Source of the DNA: Planococcus sp. ISL-109
Lineage (GTDB): Bacteria; Bacillota; Bacilli; Bacillales_A; Planococcaceae
Direction of reading: 5' to 3'
Assembly (NCBI RefSeq): GCF_018613655.1
Contig: NZ_JAGGPW010000006.1
Coordinates: 55,871 to 119,870, forward strand
Length of the DNA: 64,000 bases
Shown here: positions 52,335 through 62,142 of the stretch, in pieces
Layout of the letters: the number at the start of each line of letters is the position of its first letter
Position numbering within the stretch: position 1 is the first letter of the stretch
The notes under the pieces: generated by a model
Told to the model about the DNA's origin: nothing
Database searches by the model: none
Seen by the model: only the letters and a program-made list of their open reading frames with translations
Position numbers and translations under genes: made by a program

Positions 52335-52904
52335 TTATTTCAAGATTTTAATTTTTACGTTTTTGCGTCCCCATTTGAGCGCCTGGCTTTGAGTCGGGAT
52401 AAAGACATCAATCTTATTGCCTTTGATTGCGCCGCCCGTATCCCCGGCCACCGCATAGCCATAACCTTCCACCCATACTTTAGTGCCGAGCTTGATGACT
52501 TTCGGGTCAACCGCGATCACTTTAAGCCCCGGATTTTTCTTTAAGTTGATGCCTGTTCTCGTAATCCCTGAGCAGCCTTTGCATGAAGCCGTATAGGCAG
52601 TCGCTGAAACGGTAAATTCTTTCGCTACCGTGCCATTGGCTGAACGGGAAGGCGTCGGCTTGGAAGCCGCTACTGGCTTCGCGGACGATTTCTTCAGCTT
52701 TAGTTTTTGTTTTGGATGAATTAGATTGGATTTTAAACCGTTCCATGTTTTCAAGTTGGTAACGGATACTTTTGTTTGTTGAGAAATTTTGTAAAGGGTA
52801 TCTCCGCTTTTTACCGTGTATACGTCAGATGCTGCAGAAGTGGTAAGTGAAGTGCCGAGTAATAAAAACAATGCCATGCCCAAAGCCGCCATTAATTTTT
52901 TCAA
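52335..52904 (-). CDS. Secreted LysM and 3D-domain cell-wall protein (YocH-like)
   Basis: 189 residues. Signal peptide at about 1-25 (ending TTSAASD) and one LysM domain at about 28-72 (YTVKSGDTLYKISQQTKVSVTNL). A Ser/Ala/Pro linker follows, then a C-terminal 3D domain with VIAVDPKVIKLGTKVWVEGYG and AGDTGGAIKGNKIDVF holding the conserved aspartates. Such proteins are wall-bound muralytic enzymes. B. subtilis YocH has two LysM domains, this one a single one. A WalR-like box lies upstream. Confidence 0.88.
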   Translation of the reverse strand: MKKLMAALGMALFLLLGTSLTTSAASDVYTVKSGDTLYKISQQTKVSVTNLKTWNGLKSNLIHPKQKLKLKKSSAKPVAASKPTPSRSANGTVAKEFTVSATAYTASCKGCSGITRTGINLKKNPGLKVIAVDPKVIKLGTKVWVEGYGYAVAGDTGGAIKGNKIDVFIPTQSQALKWGRKNVKIKILK

Positions 52905-52990
52905 GTTCCTATCCCCTTTGCGTATTGGTTGATTACCTTTATGTCCAAGATGCTGTAAGCTTGTTAGTAAAATTAAAATAGCACGCCAAG

Positions 52991-53007
52991 GTTACAGTTG
53001 TGTGACA
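52991..53007 (-). promoter_or_regulatory. WalR-like binding site
   Basis: On the minus strand TGTCAC-ACAAC-TGTAAC fits the WalR pattern TGTWAH-N5-TGTWAH with one mismatch. It is followed by the AT-rich TATTTTAATT about 10 bp later. yocH is a known WalR target in B. subtilis. The rest of 52905-53131 shows nothing else. Confidence 0.55.
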
Positions 53008-53131
53008 GCATTGGGCACATTTGATTACAATTCAGCATTTTTTCGTGACAAAAAAACTTATGTCATCAAATCACAATTTCTTTCCACCCATTCCATCCCG
53101 CCTACAAACGCCTAAACGCTCGTTTCCAATG

Positions 53132-53176
53132 CAAAAAACGGCCTCTCAGAAGCATGTCTGCTTCCGAAAGGCCGTT
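53132..53176 (-). terminator. Terminator of dbpA
   Basis: ACGGCCTTTCGGAAGC-agacat-GCTTCTGAGAGGCCGT is followed by TTTTTT on the minus strand. Confidence 0.92.
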
Positions 53177-53179
53177 CTG

Positions 53180-54625
53180 TTATTTTCGGGCTTTATGGAC
53201 TTTCAAGGTTTTGCCTTTGACGGTTTTGTCTTTCATCGCCTTCAATACGAGCGTACCTTTGCCGTTCAGAATGTCGATATACGTGACACCGTCCTGAATT
53301 TTGATGATGCCGATATCTTCTGCGGTGATTCCTGGTATGCTCGTCAGCGTGCCGACAAAATCAATAGCGCGGAGCTTTTTCTTTTTGCCGCCATTAAAAT
53401 AAATCTTCATGATGTCTTGATTGAGCGCTGCCGCTTTATGTTTCTTCGGTTTTTGGCGGCTCTCGATTTTTTCTGAAAACGCCGGTTTAGCCAAAGCGAT
53501 CTGCTCTCTTGATGGCCTTTCCACTTGCGGAATATCAAACCCTAAATAGTCTTCTGTCTCTTTCAGGAATTTGTCTTCAAACGGCGTGATAAATGAAATT
53601 GCTTTGCCGCTTTTTCCTGCACGTCCCGTGCGTCCTGCCCGGTGGACATAGCTTTCTTTCTCCAGCGGAAAATCGTAATTGATGACATGGGTAATGCCAT
53701 CGATATCGATGCCGCGTGCCGCAACGTCTGTCGCGACCAAATAACGGAACTCGCCGCGCCGGAAATCATCCATGACGCCGAAACGGTCTTCCTGGGTCAT
53801 GCCGCCGTGCAATTGATCGCTCGTATAAAATAGCCGTTCGAGCCCTTCTGATACGGCATCGACTTGGTCTTTCGTGCGGCAGAAAATAATACAGCTGTCC
53901 GGGTTTTCGACGACCGTCACATCGCGCAGCAATTGGAATTTCTCTTGCTCCTTAACGATATAGAGCGAATGCTCAATCCGTTCTTCCAACGTGTCGGCTG
54001 CCTGAATCCCGATATAGCGCGGAGAGCGCATGAAATCACGCTGCAACTTCTCCAAGTGTCCTGGGAACGTTGCCGAGAACAGCATTGTCGTCCGCTCTTT
54101 GGGAAGCTGTTTGATGATCGACTCGACTTGTTCGATAAAGCCCATATTGAGCATTTCGTCCGCTTCGTCGAGCACCAAATACTCGATTTTATCGAGCTGC
54201 AATGTACCTTTCTCGATATGATCGAGCACACGCCCTGGAGTGCCGACGACGATATGGCATTTTTGCTTGAGTTCCGCTTTTTGATACGCAAACGGATGCT
54301 TGCCGTAAATGGCAGCTGCCTTGATGCGCTTGAAGCGGCCGATATGGGTGATGTCTTCTTTCACTTGGTCGGCGAGTTCGCGCGTCGGGGTCAATACGAG
54401 CGCCTGGGGCTTGTTTTCTTCCCAATCGACGAGCTCACAAAGCGGGATGCCGAATGCAGCCGTCTTGCCGCTGCCGGTTTGTGATTTGACGGTCAAGTCG
54501 TGTTTTTCGAGAGCTGCCGGGATGACTTGCTGCTGCACTTCGGTCGGTTCTTGGTAGCCCAGGCCTTCAAGCGCTTTTACGATAGGTTCGCTGAGCCCGT
54601 AAGCTTTAAATTGATTTGTGTTCAT
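53180..54625 (-). CDS. dbpA: DEAD-box RNA helicase DbpA/YxiN
   Basis: 481 residues. The helicase core has the Q motif, [31 protein letters not shown] and HRAGRTGR in order. The C-terminal DbpA-type RNA-binding domain (about 405-478, [27 protein letters not shown]) targets helix 92 of 23S rRNA in YxiN. It acts in 50S subunit assembly. AGAAGGAG precedes ATG 54625. It lies downstream of the alpha-E/transglutaminase gene in the same direction with an 82-bp gap. Confidence 0.94.
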   Translation of the reverse strand: MNTNQFKAYGLSEPIVKALEGLGYQEPTEVQQQVIPAALEKHDLTVKSQTGSGKTAAFGIPLCELVDWEENKPQALVLTPTRELADQVKEDITHIGRFKRIKAAAIYGKHPFAYQKAELKQKCHIVVGTPGRVLDHIEKGTLQLDKIEYLVLDEADEMLNMGFIEQVESIIKQLPKERTTMLFSATFPGHLEKLQRDFMRSPRYIGIQAADTLEERIEHSLYIVKEQEKFQLLRDVTVVENPDSCIIFCRTKDQVDAVSEGLERLFYTSDQLHGGMTQEDRFGVMDDFRRGEFRYLVATDVAARGIDIDGITHVINYDFPLEKESYVHRAGRTGRAGKSGKAISFITPFEDKFLKETEDYLGFDIPQVERPSREQIALAKPAFSEKIESRQKPKKHKAAALNQDIMKIYFNGGKKKKLRAIDFVGTLTSIPGITAEDIGIIKIQDGVTYIDILNGKGTLVLKAMKDKTVKGKTLKVHKARK

Positions 54626-54707
54626 AGTTTCTCCTTCTCCGTTCATCTGTCTTATCCTTTCATTATGGCACGGATCGGGCGGTTTTGCAGTTAAGCGATT
54701 ATTGGCA

Positions 54708-56579
54708 TTATTGGTCGAGCAGGCTTACCGATACTTTCACATCAAGTGATTGGCTGCCACCTCTGTATACGCCTTGAACCGGGCTGACATCATTATAATC
54801 ACGGCCGGCGCCGACGCGGATATGATTTTCCAGTGCTTCGACATTATTCGTCGGATCGAGGCCGACCCAGCCGATGCCAGGCACCATGACTTCAACCCAC
54901 GCATGGCTCGCTGCATCGCCGACAAGCGCGGAATCTTCACCGACGTATAAATAGCCGCTGACGTAGCGGGCCGGGATATGCTTGCTGCGCAAGATGCCCA
55001 GCATGACGTGCGTAATGTCCTGGCATACGCCTTTTTTCAGATCAAACGATTCGCTCGCTTTTGTCGTAACGGTGGTCGAGTCACCGTCATAAGTGAAATG
55101 ATCGAATAAGTATTCCATCACATCTATCGAGTATTGAACCGGATTGGTCATCACCCCAAGTTCACGGTCGACCAGTTCCATCTGCTCCGGCAGGATGTAC
55201 GTATAGGCGGTATTACTTAAATACGCCATGTAATGCTCGGCGAACAATTGGGAGTGGAAGATGATATTCATTTCCCGCGAATAATCGATGCGGTGGATGA
55301 ACGGGCTTTTCTGGATGCTGACGATGGACGTCGCCTTCACTTCCAGATGCTGATGGTGCTCAGCAATAAAGAAGGTCTCGACGTTGTTGCCGAATATATC
55401 CACATGATCTGTCGTCAGTGTCGCCGGGGTAATATCCGCACGGTACGACAACAGGCGCTGGCATTCATCGGTTCTTGGCTTCAGCCGGATGGTATTCATG
55501 CTTTGGTCGACGATCGTTTCATATTCAAAAATATTAGTATGTTCGATTTTGTATTTCATAGAAGTTATTCCTTTCGTTTCCATCCCTTGGGATTGGAAGG
55601 CCACAGCCGTCTCCGCTTCCGGATCGGTCAGATAGTATGTGCTTGAGAAAATTCTGCTGATGTCATTGCAGCCATCCTGAAAACGATTTAAGAAATGCAT
55701 CAATTCATCGGAATCGAGCGATTCAATATCTGTTTCATTGAACGAGGTCCGCACTTCATCTAACTTGGCATACAACTCCCATGAATAATGCGACACTTTG
55801 CCTCCTTCGAGTTCTTCCACTGCATCCCTTACGTGGTCAAGGCAATAGCGGATCGACCTTGGAAAACTCTTATCGGAAATGAGGAAGTCCAGTACTTTTT
55901 TCGGTTCCATGCGCGGTGGATTGTTTTGCAGATAAGCGCTGTAGCCGTTGGTCATCCGCAGCGCCGCCAGCCAGAAATAATAATCATCTGTATTTTCTTT
56001 CCGGAACCGCTCATGCGTCCGTTCACAGACTACGTTTAAAATGCGGGCCGTCTTTTCTGCCCGTTCGAGCCATTTGCCGATCTTGATCATTTGATACGCC
56101 ACACCGCGGGACATCGAAGACTCGACAATCCCTTGAGAGATAAGCGAAGTCGTTTTCACTTCCTCCAAAAATTTCTTCATTTCACTGACCGTGCTATTTT
56201 CCAAATCGATATCCTGTAGATTCAAATACGCACGGTTCCACGTTTCCCAGTAATCATCCGGAATATGATCACGGCTGATACGGGCGTTTTCCCGGACAAC
56301 CATCGCGCAACTTGCGACCGAATTGGAGTTTTCACTAGCGACCGCCAGATGCTGCACAAGTTCAGCTTCTTCGTATTTCGGGTTTTGTTTGATTTCACGC
56401 ATCGTCTCCGTGGAATCGCAAATCTCGAAAATCAGCCTCCAATCCGAATCGCGCACCAGTTCTTCATCAGCCGCTTCAATCATCTGCAGCAATTGCACAT
56501 CGAGGATGCGTGCGTTGTTCTCCGCCCGCTCGACGTTTCGTGACATCCAATACAATGAATTCGCAACACGGCTTAACAT
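54708..56579 (-). CDS. Alpha-E domain/transglutaminase-like fusion protein
   Basis: 623 residues combining two proteins that are usually separate. The alpha-E (DUF403) domain is at about 1-320, all helical, [28 protein letters not shown] to SRIFSSTYY. It is joined to a transglutaminase-like domain at about 345-620, with the N-terminal barrel ([15 protein letters not shown]..) and the Cys-His-Asp triad in [25 protein letters not shown] and GLDPTNN. It begins right after the stop of the ATP-grasp gene. This trio is linked in other bacteria to peptide-bond chemistry of unknown product. Confidence 0.88.
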   Translation of the reverse strand: MLSRVANSLYWMSRNVERAENNARILDVQLLQMIEAADEELVRDSDWRLIFEICDSTETMREIKQNPKYEEAELVQHLAVASENSNSVASCAMVVRENARISRDHIPDDYWETWNRAYLNLQDIDLENSTVSEMKKFLEEVKTTSLISQGIVESSMSRGVAYQMIKIGKWLERAEKTARILNVVCERTHERFRKENTDDYYFWLAALRMTNGYSAYLQNNPPRMEPKKVLDFLISDKSFPRSIRYCLDHVRDAVEELEGGKVSHYSWELYAKLDEVRTSFNETDIESLDSDELMHFLNRFQDGCNDISRIFSSTYYLTDPEAETAVAFQSQGMETKGITSMKYKIEHTNIFEYETIVDQSMNTIRLKPRTDECQRLLSYRADITPATLTTDHVDIFGNNVETFFIAEHHQHLEVKATSIVSIQKSPFIHRIDYSREMNIIFHSQLFAEHYMAYLSNTAYTYILPEQMELVDRELGVMTNPVQYSIDVMEYLFDHFTYDGDSTTVTTKASESFDLKKGVCQDITHVMLGILRSKHIPARYVSGYLYVGEDSALVGDAASHAWVEVMVPGIGWVGLDPTNNVEALENHIRVGAGRDYNDVSPVQGVYRGGSQSLDVKVSVSLLDQ

Positions 56580-58058
56580 CTACGCATCCTCCCTTTCGTC
56601 TTTCTTCTTGAACACCCATGTATCTTTTCCGCCTCCGCCTTGTGACGAGTTGACGACGAGCGAACCTTCCTTGAGTGCGACACGCGACAAGCCTCCTGGA
56701 AGGACATGTGTCGTCTTGCCTCTCATGACGAATACGCGAAGATCGACATGGCAAGGATAAAACTGATTTCCCTGATAGGCCGGTGCGCGTGACAACTTGA
56801 TCGTCGGCTGAGCAATATATTGATGGGGCGCTTCAAGGATCTTTCCCCTGAACTCTTCGATCAGTTCTTTGGATGCATGGGGTCCGATGAGCATGTCATA
56901 GCCGCCGGATGCGCCGACATTTTTCACAACGAGCTCATCCAACCGCTCCAGTACCCACTCCCGCTCTTCCGGTTTATCAAGCAAATAAGTTTTGACATTA
57001 TCGATGATCGGCTCTTCCCCTAAGTAATAACGGATCATTTCCGGCACATACGCATAGATCGCTTTATCGTCCGCGACTCCGTTGCCGACCGCATTCAAGA
57101 TGGCGACGTTGCCTTTATGGTAAGCTTCCATCAATCCACGGACACCAAGCGCCGAATCTTCCCGGAATGCTTCAGGATCAAGGAAGTCATCGTCAATGCG
57201 CCGGTAAATGATGTCGACACGCCTCAGCCCACGGATTGATTTCATGTACACGATATTATTGCGGACGACCAGATCGCGCCCTTCCACTAAATCCATGCCC
57301 ATTTGCTGCGCTAAAAAGACATGGTCATAATAAGCTGAATTGTACATGCCTGGCGTCAAAAGAACCGCTAGCGGTTTGTCCTTCACCTTTACCGGGGCAT
57401 GGTCCAAAATAGCATCGTGCAAAAAACTCATTTGATGTTCGAGCGTCTGTACCGAGTGGTTAACAAAAAACTCTGGATACACTTGGCGCATGACATAGCG
57501 GTTTTGGTACACATAAGACAATCCGGACGGGTTGCGCAAATTATCTTCCAGTACATGGTATTTGCCGTGTTCATCACGGATCAAATCGATGCCCGCCAGG
57601 AAAATATGATTGCTGAGCGGAATCTTGATGCCTTTCATCTGCTTGCCGTAATAATATGGATTATCTTCCACTAAATACCGCGGGACAATTCCAGCTTCAA
57701 TAATCGTTTGCTTATCGTAGACATCCTCTAAAAAGCGGTTGAGTGCTTCTACCCGCTGTATCATGCCTTTCTCTACAACTTCCCACTCTTCAGGCGGAAT
57801 GATAATCGGCACAAAATCGAACGGCATCGTCCGTTCAGTCCCAACATTATTATGGTAAACCGTAAACGTAATGCCTTGTCGGAGAAACGACAATTGCGCC
57901 GTTTCATGCTTTTCCCGCAACTCATCGTCTGAAAATCGCTTGAGCACTTCATGGAATGTTTCGTAATGGGCTTTCGGTTTTCCTTCAGGCGTAAACATCT
58001 CGTCAAAAAAAGGATTAGTACTGTAGTTACTGAACACGTGGCCGAACCCCCTTGTCAT
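56580..58058 (-). CDS. Circularly permuted type-2 ATP-grasp protein
   Basis: 492 residues, the CP_ATPgrasp_2 (DUF404/DUF407) family. Typical blocks are NPFFDEMFTPEG near the start, PFDFVPIIIPPEEW, LAGIDLIRDEHGKYHVLEDNLRNPSGLSYV, VGNGVADDKAIYAYVPEMIRYYL, and the late HVDLRVFVMRG with SRVALKEGSLVVNSSQGGGGKDTW. The fold suggests ATP-dependent carboxylate-amine ligation. ATG 58058 is chosen although the SD (GGCGG) is weak, because a longer frame would run through the terminator at 58120-58152. Confidence 0.86.
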   Translation of the reverse strand: MTRGFGHVFSNYSTNPFFDEMFTPEGKPKAHYETFHEVLKRFSDDELREKHETAQLSFLRQGITFTVYHNNVGTERTMPFDFVPIIIPPEEWEVVEKGMIQRVEALNRFLEDVYDKQTIIEAGIVPRYLVEDNPYYYGKQMKGIKIPLSNHIFLAGIDLIRDEHGKYHVLEDNLRNPSGLSYVYQNRYVMRQVYPEFFVNHSVQTLEHQMSFLHDAILDHAPVKVKDKPLAVLLTPGMYNSAYYDHVFLAQQMGMDLVEGRDLVVRNNIVYMKSIRGLRRVDIIYRRIDDDFLDPEAFREDSALGVRGLMEAYHKGNVAILNAVGNGVADDKAIYAYVPEMIRYYLGEEPIIDNVKTYLLDKPEEREWVLERLDELVVKNVGASGGYDMLIGPHASKELIEEFRGKILEAPHQYIAQPTIKLSRAPAYQGNQFYPCHVDLRVFVMRGKTTHVLPGGLSRVALKEGSLVVNSSQGGGGKDTWVFKKKDEREDA

Positions 58059-58119
58059 AATACCGCCAGCAATCTCTGATGTTCTAAAAGGTATGAATTT
58101 TCTGTCTACTGGAGGGAAA

Positions 58120-58152
58120 GAAAAAGCTATGCCCTTACTCGGCATAGCTTCT
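58120..58152 (-). terminator. Terminator of the YtxH-like gene
   Basis: AAGCTATGCC-gagtaag-GGCATAGCTT is followed by TTTCTTTCC on the minus strand. Confidence 0.85.
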
Positions 58153-58174
58153 CTTTATTCTATTATAACCGAAG

Positions 58175-58696
58175 TTATTTTTTGAATGTTCCATCATTTG
58201 AAGATTTGTCAGCAGAAACATCATTTCCCAAATTCTTTTTCAATGATTCGCTGTAGGAAGTGCTGCCGCCGTGAACACCGCCGCTTGGCTTGCCCGCATC
58301 AGAGGATGCACTGTCTTTTGAAGAAGCGTCCTTGGTCGTTGAGGAATCCGTATTTTTTGTCTTGCCGACTTCATCCTGGACAGTTTTGTTCGCTTTATCA
58401 AGTGCATCTTTTTCCTTGTCCATCATTTGCTGCTGCTTTTCAATCGTTGTTTTTACCGTTTCGACTGCTTTGTCGATATGCGGCTTCACTTTATCGACCA
58501 TGCCACCTGACTGCTCATTAAAGCGGTCCAGGTTCTTTTTGATGTTTTCTTTAATGTCGGCTGTGCTCGTTGATGAGCCGCCAGTACTTTGCGTGCTGCC
58601 TGTTTCCGATTTCTTTTGGGTCAATGCTGCACCAATTGCTGCACCAACTCCAAGTAGTACGAGTTTACTGAAAAATCCACCTGATTTTCGTGCCAT
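58175..58696 (-). CDS. YtxH-like stress protein, low complexity
   Basis: 173 residues. An N-terminal hydrophobic segment (about 8-25, FFSKLVLLGVGAAIGAALTQ) is followed by a Ser/Thr-rich linker and a helical stretch likely to form a coiled coil (about 48-112, KENIKKNLDRFNEQSGG...). The tail is rich in Ser, Lys and Asp. This layout fits YtxH-like general stress proteins, but no motif proves it. It is charged and probably flexible. Single gene with its own terminator. Confidence 0.6.
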   Translation of the reverse strand: MARKSGGFFSKLVLLGVGAAIGAALTQKKSETGSTQSTGGSSTSTADIKENIKKNLDRFNEQSGGMVDKVKPHIDKAVETVKTTIEKQQQMMDKEKDALDKANKTVQDEVGKTKNTDSSTTKDASSKDSASSDAGKPSGGVHGGSTSYSESLKKNLGNDVSADKSSNDGTFKK

Positions 58697-58784
58697 TTCA
58701 CAATCTCCTCCTCGATTTTATAAATCTCCGTGTAAGTAAGTATAGACGGATTTGCCTATTTTCAAACATCATTATCCTAAAATG

Positions 58785-58820
58785 GAAAAAGGATGCTCGC
58801 ATGAATACGAACATCCTTTT
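58785..58820 (-). terminator. Terminator of the HD-GYP gene
   Basis: AAAAGGATG.TCG...CGA.CATCCTTTTT hairpin on the minus strand, overlapping the stop codon. Confidence 0.82.
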
Positions 58821-59733
58821 AAGGAGTATCTATTAATTTTCCTTCTTCAATTAGCACGTGCTTAAATGCAATCGCCACTTCCTCATCATATTGGATACCG
58901 ATGAGCTGCTCAATCTCAGCCATCGCATATTCAGGAGTGAACGCCGAGCGATATGCACGGTCTTCTGTCATCGCATCAAACGTATCGCATACGCCGATGA
59001 TTTTCGCTTCGACCAGAATCTCGTCACCTGTCAAACCGAACGGATAGCCGCGGCCGTTGACCCGCTCGTGATGCTGCTCGACAATGTCTGCAATGTCTTT
59101 GTACGGCGTATCACGAATCATCGCCGCTCCATCTCCGGGGTGTTTTTTCACCAGTGCAAATTCTTCATCCGTCAGCTTGGATGGCTTTTTCAGCACTTCT
59201 TCGGGAATATTGATCTTGCCGATATCGTGGAGGATCGAAGCGAGGAACAAGGATTCCATACTATCTCGCGACAATTTCATTTTGGCAGCGGTTTTTACAG
59301 CGTAATTGGCTACACGTGCACTATGGTTGAATGTATAGCGATCTTTCTGTTCGACTCGTTCACCGATTCCCCGTAGTTCTTCAATGATTTTACTTAAGTA
59401 ATGAAACACAGGAACAGTGGAAACAGAAAATAACGAAACCGTTTCTAGAACTTTAAAAGAAACAGGCACCTCTAGCTCTTTGCAAGAAAAGAAATCGTCC
59501 TTGCCAAGCTTTATGAGATCGTCTTCAATTTCAGCCTGAATTTCCCCGTCCAATATATAGTAGAATTCATGAGCCTCAACAGCTTCACTTGGAAAAAGAA
59601 TAAAGGTATTATCTTTTAAAATCTTTTGTTTCAGTAGTTCCAAACCGCCCCCTCTTCCTAACAACGCCAGAGTGGTTGTACCATTTTCAACTTTTTCCAG
59701 ATAGTTTCCCTTTAAAATATCCAAGCCTTTCAC
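58819..59733 (-). CDS. HD-GYP protein with cupin-like N-terminus
   Basis: 304 residues. The N-terminal about 110 residues resemble a small cupin/cyclic-nucleotide-binding-like barrel (ALLGRGGGLELL.., EFYYILDGEIQAEIEDDLIKLGKDDFF). The HD-GYP domain (about 125-300) has HSARV, HDIGKINIPEEVL, HHERVNGRGYP and DTFDAMTEDRAYR. The usual HHExxDGxGYP has N instead of D here. HD-GYP enzymes degrade c-di-GMP, though some have other roles. The start is GTG at 59733. The sensor domain suggests regulation by a small ligand. Confidence 0.85.
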   Translation of the reverse strand: MKGLDILKGNYLEKVENGTTTLALLGRGGGLELLKQKILKDNTFILFPSEAVEAHEFYYILDGEIQAEIEDDLIKLGKDDFFSCKELEVPVSFKVLETVSLFSVSTVPVFHYLSKIIEELRGIGERVEQKDRYTFNHSARVANYAVKTAAKMKLSRDSMESLFLASILHDIGKINIPEEVLKKPSKLTDEEFALVKKHPGDGAAMIRDTPYKDIADIVEQHHERVNGRGYPFGLTGDEILVEAKIIGVCDTFDAMTEDRAYRSAFTPEYAMAEIEQLIGIQYDEEVAIAFKHVLIEEGKLIDTP

Positions 59734-59757
59734 AAATTCACATCCTCTGAAATATAA

Positions 59758-59790
59758 AAAATGAGAGTAAAGTTTCCTCTACTCCCATAC
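59758..59790 (-). terminator. Weak terminator
   Basis: GGAGTA-gaggaaactt-TACTCTC is followed by ATTTTTTA on the minus strand, between the secreted protein gene and the HD-GYP gene. The short stem may allow read-through. Confidence 0.55.
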
Positions 59791-59820
59791 TACTCTTTTT
59801 AATAGTTATCTACAACACGC

Positions 59821-60291
59821 TTACCAGGAAACTACTACAATCGGATCGATAAGCGCGTTTTTATTGCCGAACTTGATATCTACATATACCATGTCGACTG
59901 TAAGTCCAGCAGCTTCTGCTTTTTCGATGCCTTTAACTGTCATTCTTTCAGCTTTTTCCTGGAGCTTGAAAATCAAATCCGAGATTTGCTTTTCGTATTT
60001 TGCCGTCAATTGTTCCTGTTTTTCAGCATCGGTTTCTTTTGCTAATTTTTTTTCGTATTGATTGTACAGCTTGTCGGCTCTCTCTTGATTTTTCGCGATT
60101 TCAGCTTCGATTTTCACATTCACTTTGTTGACGTCTTCAATCGCTGCAATTACATCATCACTCATGCTTGAAACTATTTCCTGCTTAGGCACTTCGCTAA
60201 CAATTGTTACATCGGCTGCAAAAGCTCCGGTCCCGAAAGATAAAATCATCATGACTGACAAGGCTATAGCTGCAATACTTTTCTTAAACAT
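59821..60291 (-). CDS. Secreted coiled-coil protein, function unknown
   Basis: 156 residues. A clear Sec signal peptide (about 1-25, FKKSIAAIALSVMMILSFGTGAFAA) precedes a mature part that is largely a charged helical coiled coil (about 40-115, EAEIAKNQERADKLYNQYEKKLAKETDAEKQEQL.. type). It ends in a strand-like tail (DMVYVDIKFGNKNALIDPIVVVSW). The family was not recognised. CCAGGAGGAATACAC precedes the ATG. Its leader contains an unidentified structured RNA and the promoter a dyad, so expression is probably regulated. Confidence 0.7.
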   Translation of the reverse strand: MFKKSIAAIALSVMMILSFGTGAFAADVTIVSEVPKQEIVSSMSDDVIAAIEDVNKVNVKIEAEIAKNQERADKLYNQYEKKLAKETDAEKQEQLTAKYEKQISDLIFKLQEKAERMTVKGIEKAEAAGLTVDMVYVDIKFGNKNALIDPIVVVSW

Positions 60292-60331
60292 GTGTATTCC
60301 TCCTGGTTTGAGTTAAATTTTTGTGAACAAC

Positions 60332-60384
60332 TGCCGGATCGCTTAAGTTTTTATGCTTTCGCCCTTTCCATAAGCGGCCGATAG
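60332..60384 (-). promoter_or_regulatory. Structured 5' leader, unidentified
   Basis: On the minus strand CGG-C-CGCTTA...TAAGCG-AT-CCG forms a 9-bp stem. It encloses an A-rich region with a possible GC-GAAA-GC hairpin. It lies between the promoter and the start codon. The sequence does not match any riboswitch class I know, and there is no terminator-like U run. Confidence 0.45.
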
Positions 60385-60426
60385 TCCTACACTAACTATT
60401 ATATACACGTTAGGACTTTTGCACAA
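60384..60426 (-). promoter_or_regulatory. Promoter with dyad operator
   Basis: TTGTGC (60426-60421) and TATAAT (60403-60398) are 17 bp apart on the minus strand. Arms AGTCCTAAC and GTTAG-tgt-AGGACT flank the -10, a likely protein-binding dyad. The rest of 60427-60537 is AT-rich with nothing recognised. Confidence 0.6.
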
Positions 60427-60537
60427 TATACTCTGAAAAAATTTACATAAAATAAATAATTTAAAAATTATAAATAAATCAAATTATTAGTTATTAATTG
60501 TATTTTACAGTGAATTAGGAAAAAACTTCTAAATATT

Positions 60538-60575
60538 AAAAGATCCCAGTGGTTTTGAAACCACCGGGATCTTTC
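60538..60575 (-). terminator. Terminator of gltBD
   Basis: AAAGATCCCGGTGGTTT-ca-AAACCACTGGGATCTTTT on the minus strand. Confidence 0.92.
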
Positions 60576-60592
60576 CATTTATATCCAAATAT

Positions 60593-62080
60593 TTAAGGCA
60601 GGACTGTACTTCCCATCAAATAACGGTCGCATTCTCTTGCTGCTTCACGGCCTTCGTTGATTGCCCAGACGATCAAGCTCTGTCCTCTGCGCATATCACC
60701 CGCTGCAAAAATGCCTTCGACATTCGTGCGGTAATCGCCGTATTCGGCTTTCACGCGTGAATTGGCATCCGTCTCCACATTCAATTGGTCGATGAGCAGT
60801 TGCTCCGGTCCGCTGAAGCCGATGGCGATCAAGATAAGATCCGCTTTCCAAACTTTTTCCGTACCCGGAATTTCTTCACGGATGCGGTTGCCTTGCTCGT
60901 CGATTTTCAGTTTGACGTTGACGGTATGGACTTCTTTCACTTGTCCGTTTTCATCGCCGACAAACTTCTTCGTCATGACGGCATACGCTCGCGGATCGTC
61001 GCCGAAAGTCGCGGCCGCTTCCTTATGGCCGTATTCCACGCTGTGGACTTTCGGATATTGCGGCCATGGGTTGCCTTTTTCATCGCGGATTGCGCCTTTT
61101 TTATCATAGACGTCGAATTGCACGAGGCTCTTGCAGCCGTGGCGGACAGACGTAGCGAGACAATCCGTCCCGGTGTCGCCGCCGCCGATGACGATGACGT
61201 TTTTACCTTCAGCTGAGATGTAATTGCCGTCTTCGAAATCGGAATCAAGTAAACTTTTTGCGCTGGCATGCAGGAAGTCCATCGCGAAATGAACTCCTTC
61301 CAGATCGCGCCCTTCCACATCGATGTTGCGGTGGACGGTCGCCCCTGTGCACATGATGACGGAATCGAAATCATCACGCAGTTTCGTCGCCGAGTAGTTT
61401 TTGCCGACTTCCACATTGGTGACGAATGTGATACCTTCTTGCTCTAAAATTTTAATGCGGCGCATGACCATGTCATACGACAGTTTCATCTCAGGAATGC
61501 CGTAAGTCAACAAGCCGCCGACACGGTCGCTTTTTTCGAAGACGGTGATGGTGTGCCCCGCTTTGTTCAGTTGAGCCGCCGCAGCTAGTCCCGCAGGACC
61601 CGACCCGACGACCGCCACTTTTTTGCCGGTGCGGTGTTTTGGCGGTTCCGGAACAACCCAGCCTTCCGCAAAGCCGCGTTCGATAATCGAACGTTCGACA
61701 GTCCGAATGGCAACAGGCGGTTCGTTAATTCCCAGTACACAAGCCCCTTCACAAGGAGCGGGACATGCGACGCCCGTAAATTCCGGGAAGTTGTTCTTCA
61801 GATGTTCGCGGTGCAACGCTTCTTTCCACTGCCCGCGGTAGACGAGATCATTCCACTCCGGAATCAGGTGATTGACCGGGCAGCCGGTCGTGCCGTTATC
61901 CAGTTCCATTGCTGTCTGGCAAGTCGGGACGCCGCAATCCATGCAACGAGCCCCTTGCGTTTGTACTTCCTGCTCGGAAAGCGGGACTGTGTAATCGCTC
62001 CAGTCATGTGTCCGCGTCGCAGGGTCGCGCTCTTTAATTGTCTGTCGGTCATATTCCATAAATCCGGTTATCTTCCCCAT
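60593..62080 (-). CDS. gltD: Glutamate synthase small subunit
   Basis: 495 residues. The N-terminal iron-sulfur region has cysteines in [13 protein letters not shown] and [10 protein letters not shown]. It is followed by an FAD-binding [17 protein letters not shown] (about 153-169) and an NADPH-binding [13 protein letters not shown] domain. The ending [33 protein letters not shown] is typical. It passes electrons from NADPH to the large subunit, which makes two glutamates from glutamine and 2-oxoglutarate. Called gltB in B. subtilis naming. Last gene of the operon. Confidence 0.96.
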   Translation of the reverse strand: MGKITGFMEYDRQTIKERDPATRTHDWSDYTVPLSEQEVQTQGARCMDCGVPTCQTAMELDNGTTGCPVNHLIPEWNDLVYRGQWKEALHREHLKNNFPEFTGVACPAPCEGACVLGINEPPVAIRTVERSIIERGFAEGWVVPEPPKHRTGKKVAVVGSGPAGLAAAAQLNKAGHTITVFEKSDRVGGLLTYGIPEMKLSYDMVMRRIKILEQEGITFVTNVEVGKNYSATKLRDDFDSVIMCTGATVHRNIDVEGRDLEGVHFAMDFLHASAKSLLDSDFEDGNYISAEGKNVIVIGGGDTGTDCLATSVRHGCKSLVQFDVYDKKGAIRDEKGNPWPQYPKVHSVEYGHKEAAATFGDDPRAYAVMTKKFVGDENGQVKEVHTVNVKLKIDEQGNRIREEIPGTEKVWKADLILIAIGFSGPEQLLIDQLNVETDANSRVKAEYGDYRTNVEGIFAAGDMRRGQSLIVWAINEGREAARECDRYLMGSTVLP

Positions 62081-62142
62081 CGTTTCCCTCCAGTTCGCAT
62101 ATTTTCAAAACATGTCTCGATGAAAACGGCCTTGTCCGGCAG

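Noticed and set aside
60332-60384. c-di-GMP-I (GEMM) riboswitch before the secreted protein gene
   Set aside because: The GAAA loop and nearby HD-GYP gene suggested it, but the conserved GEMM segments around the tetraloop receptor and P1 are missing.
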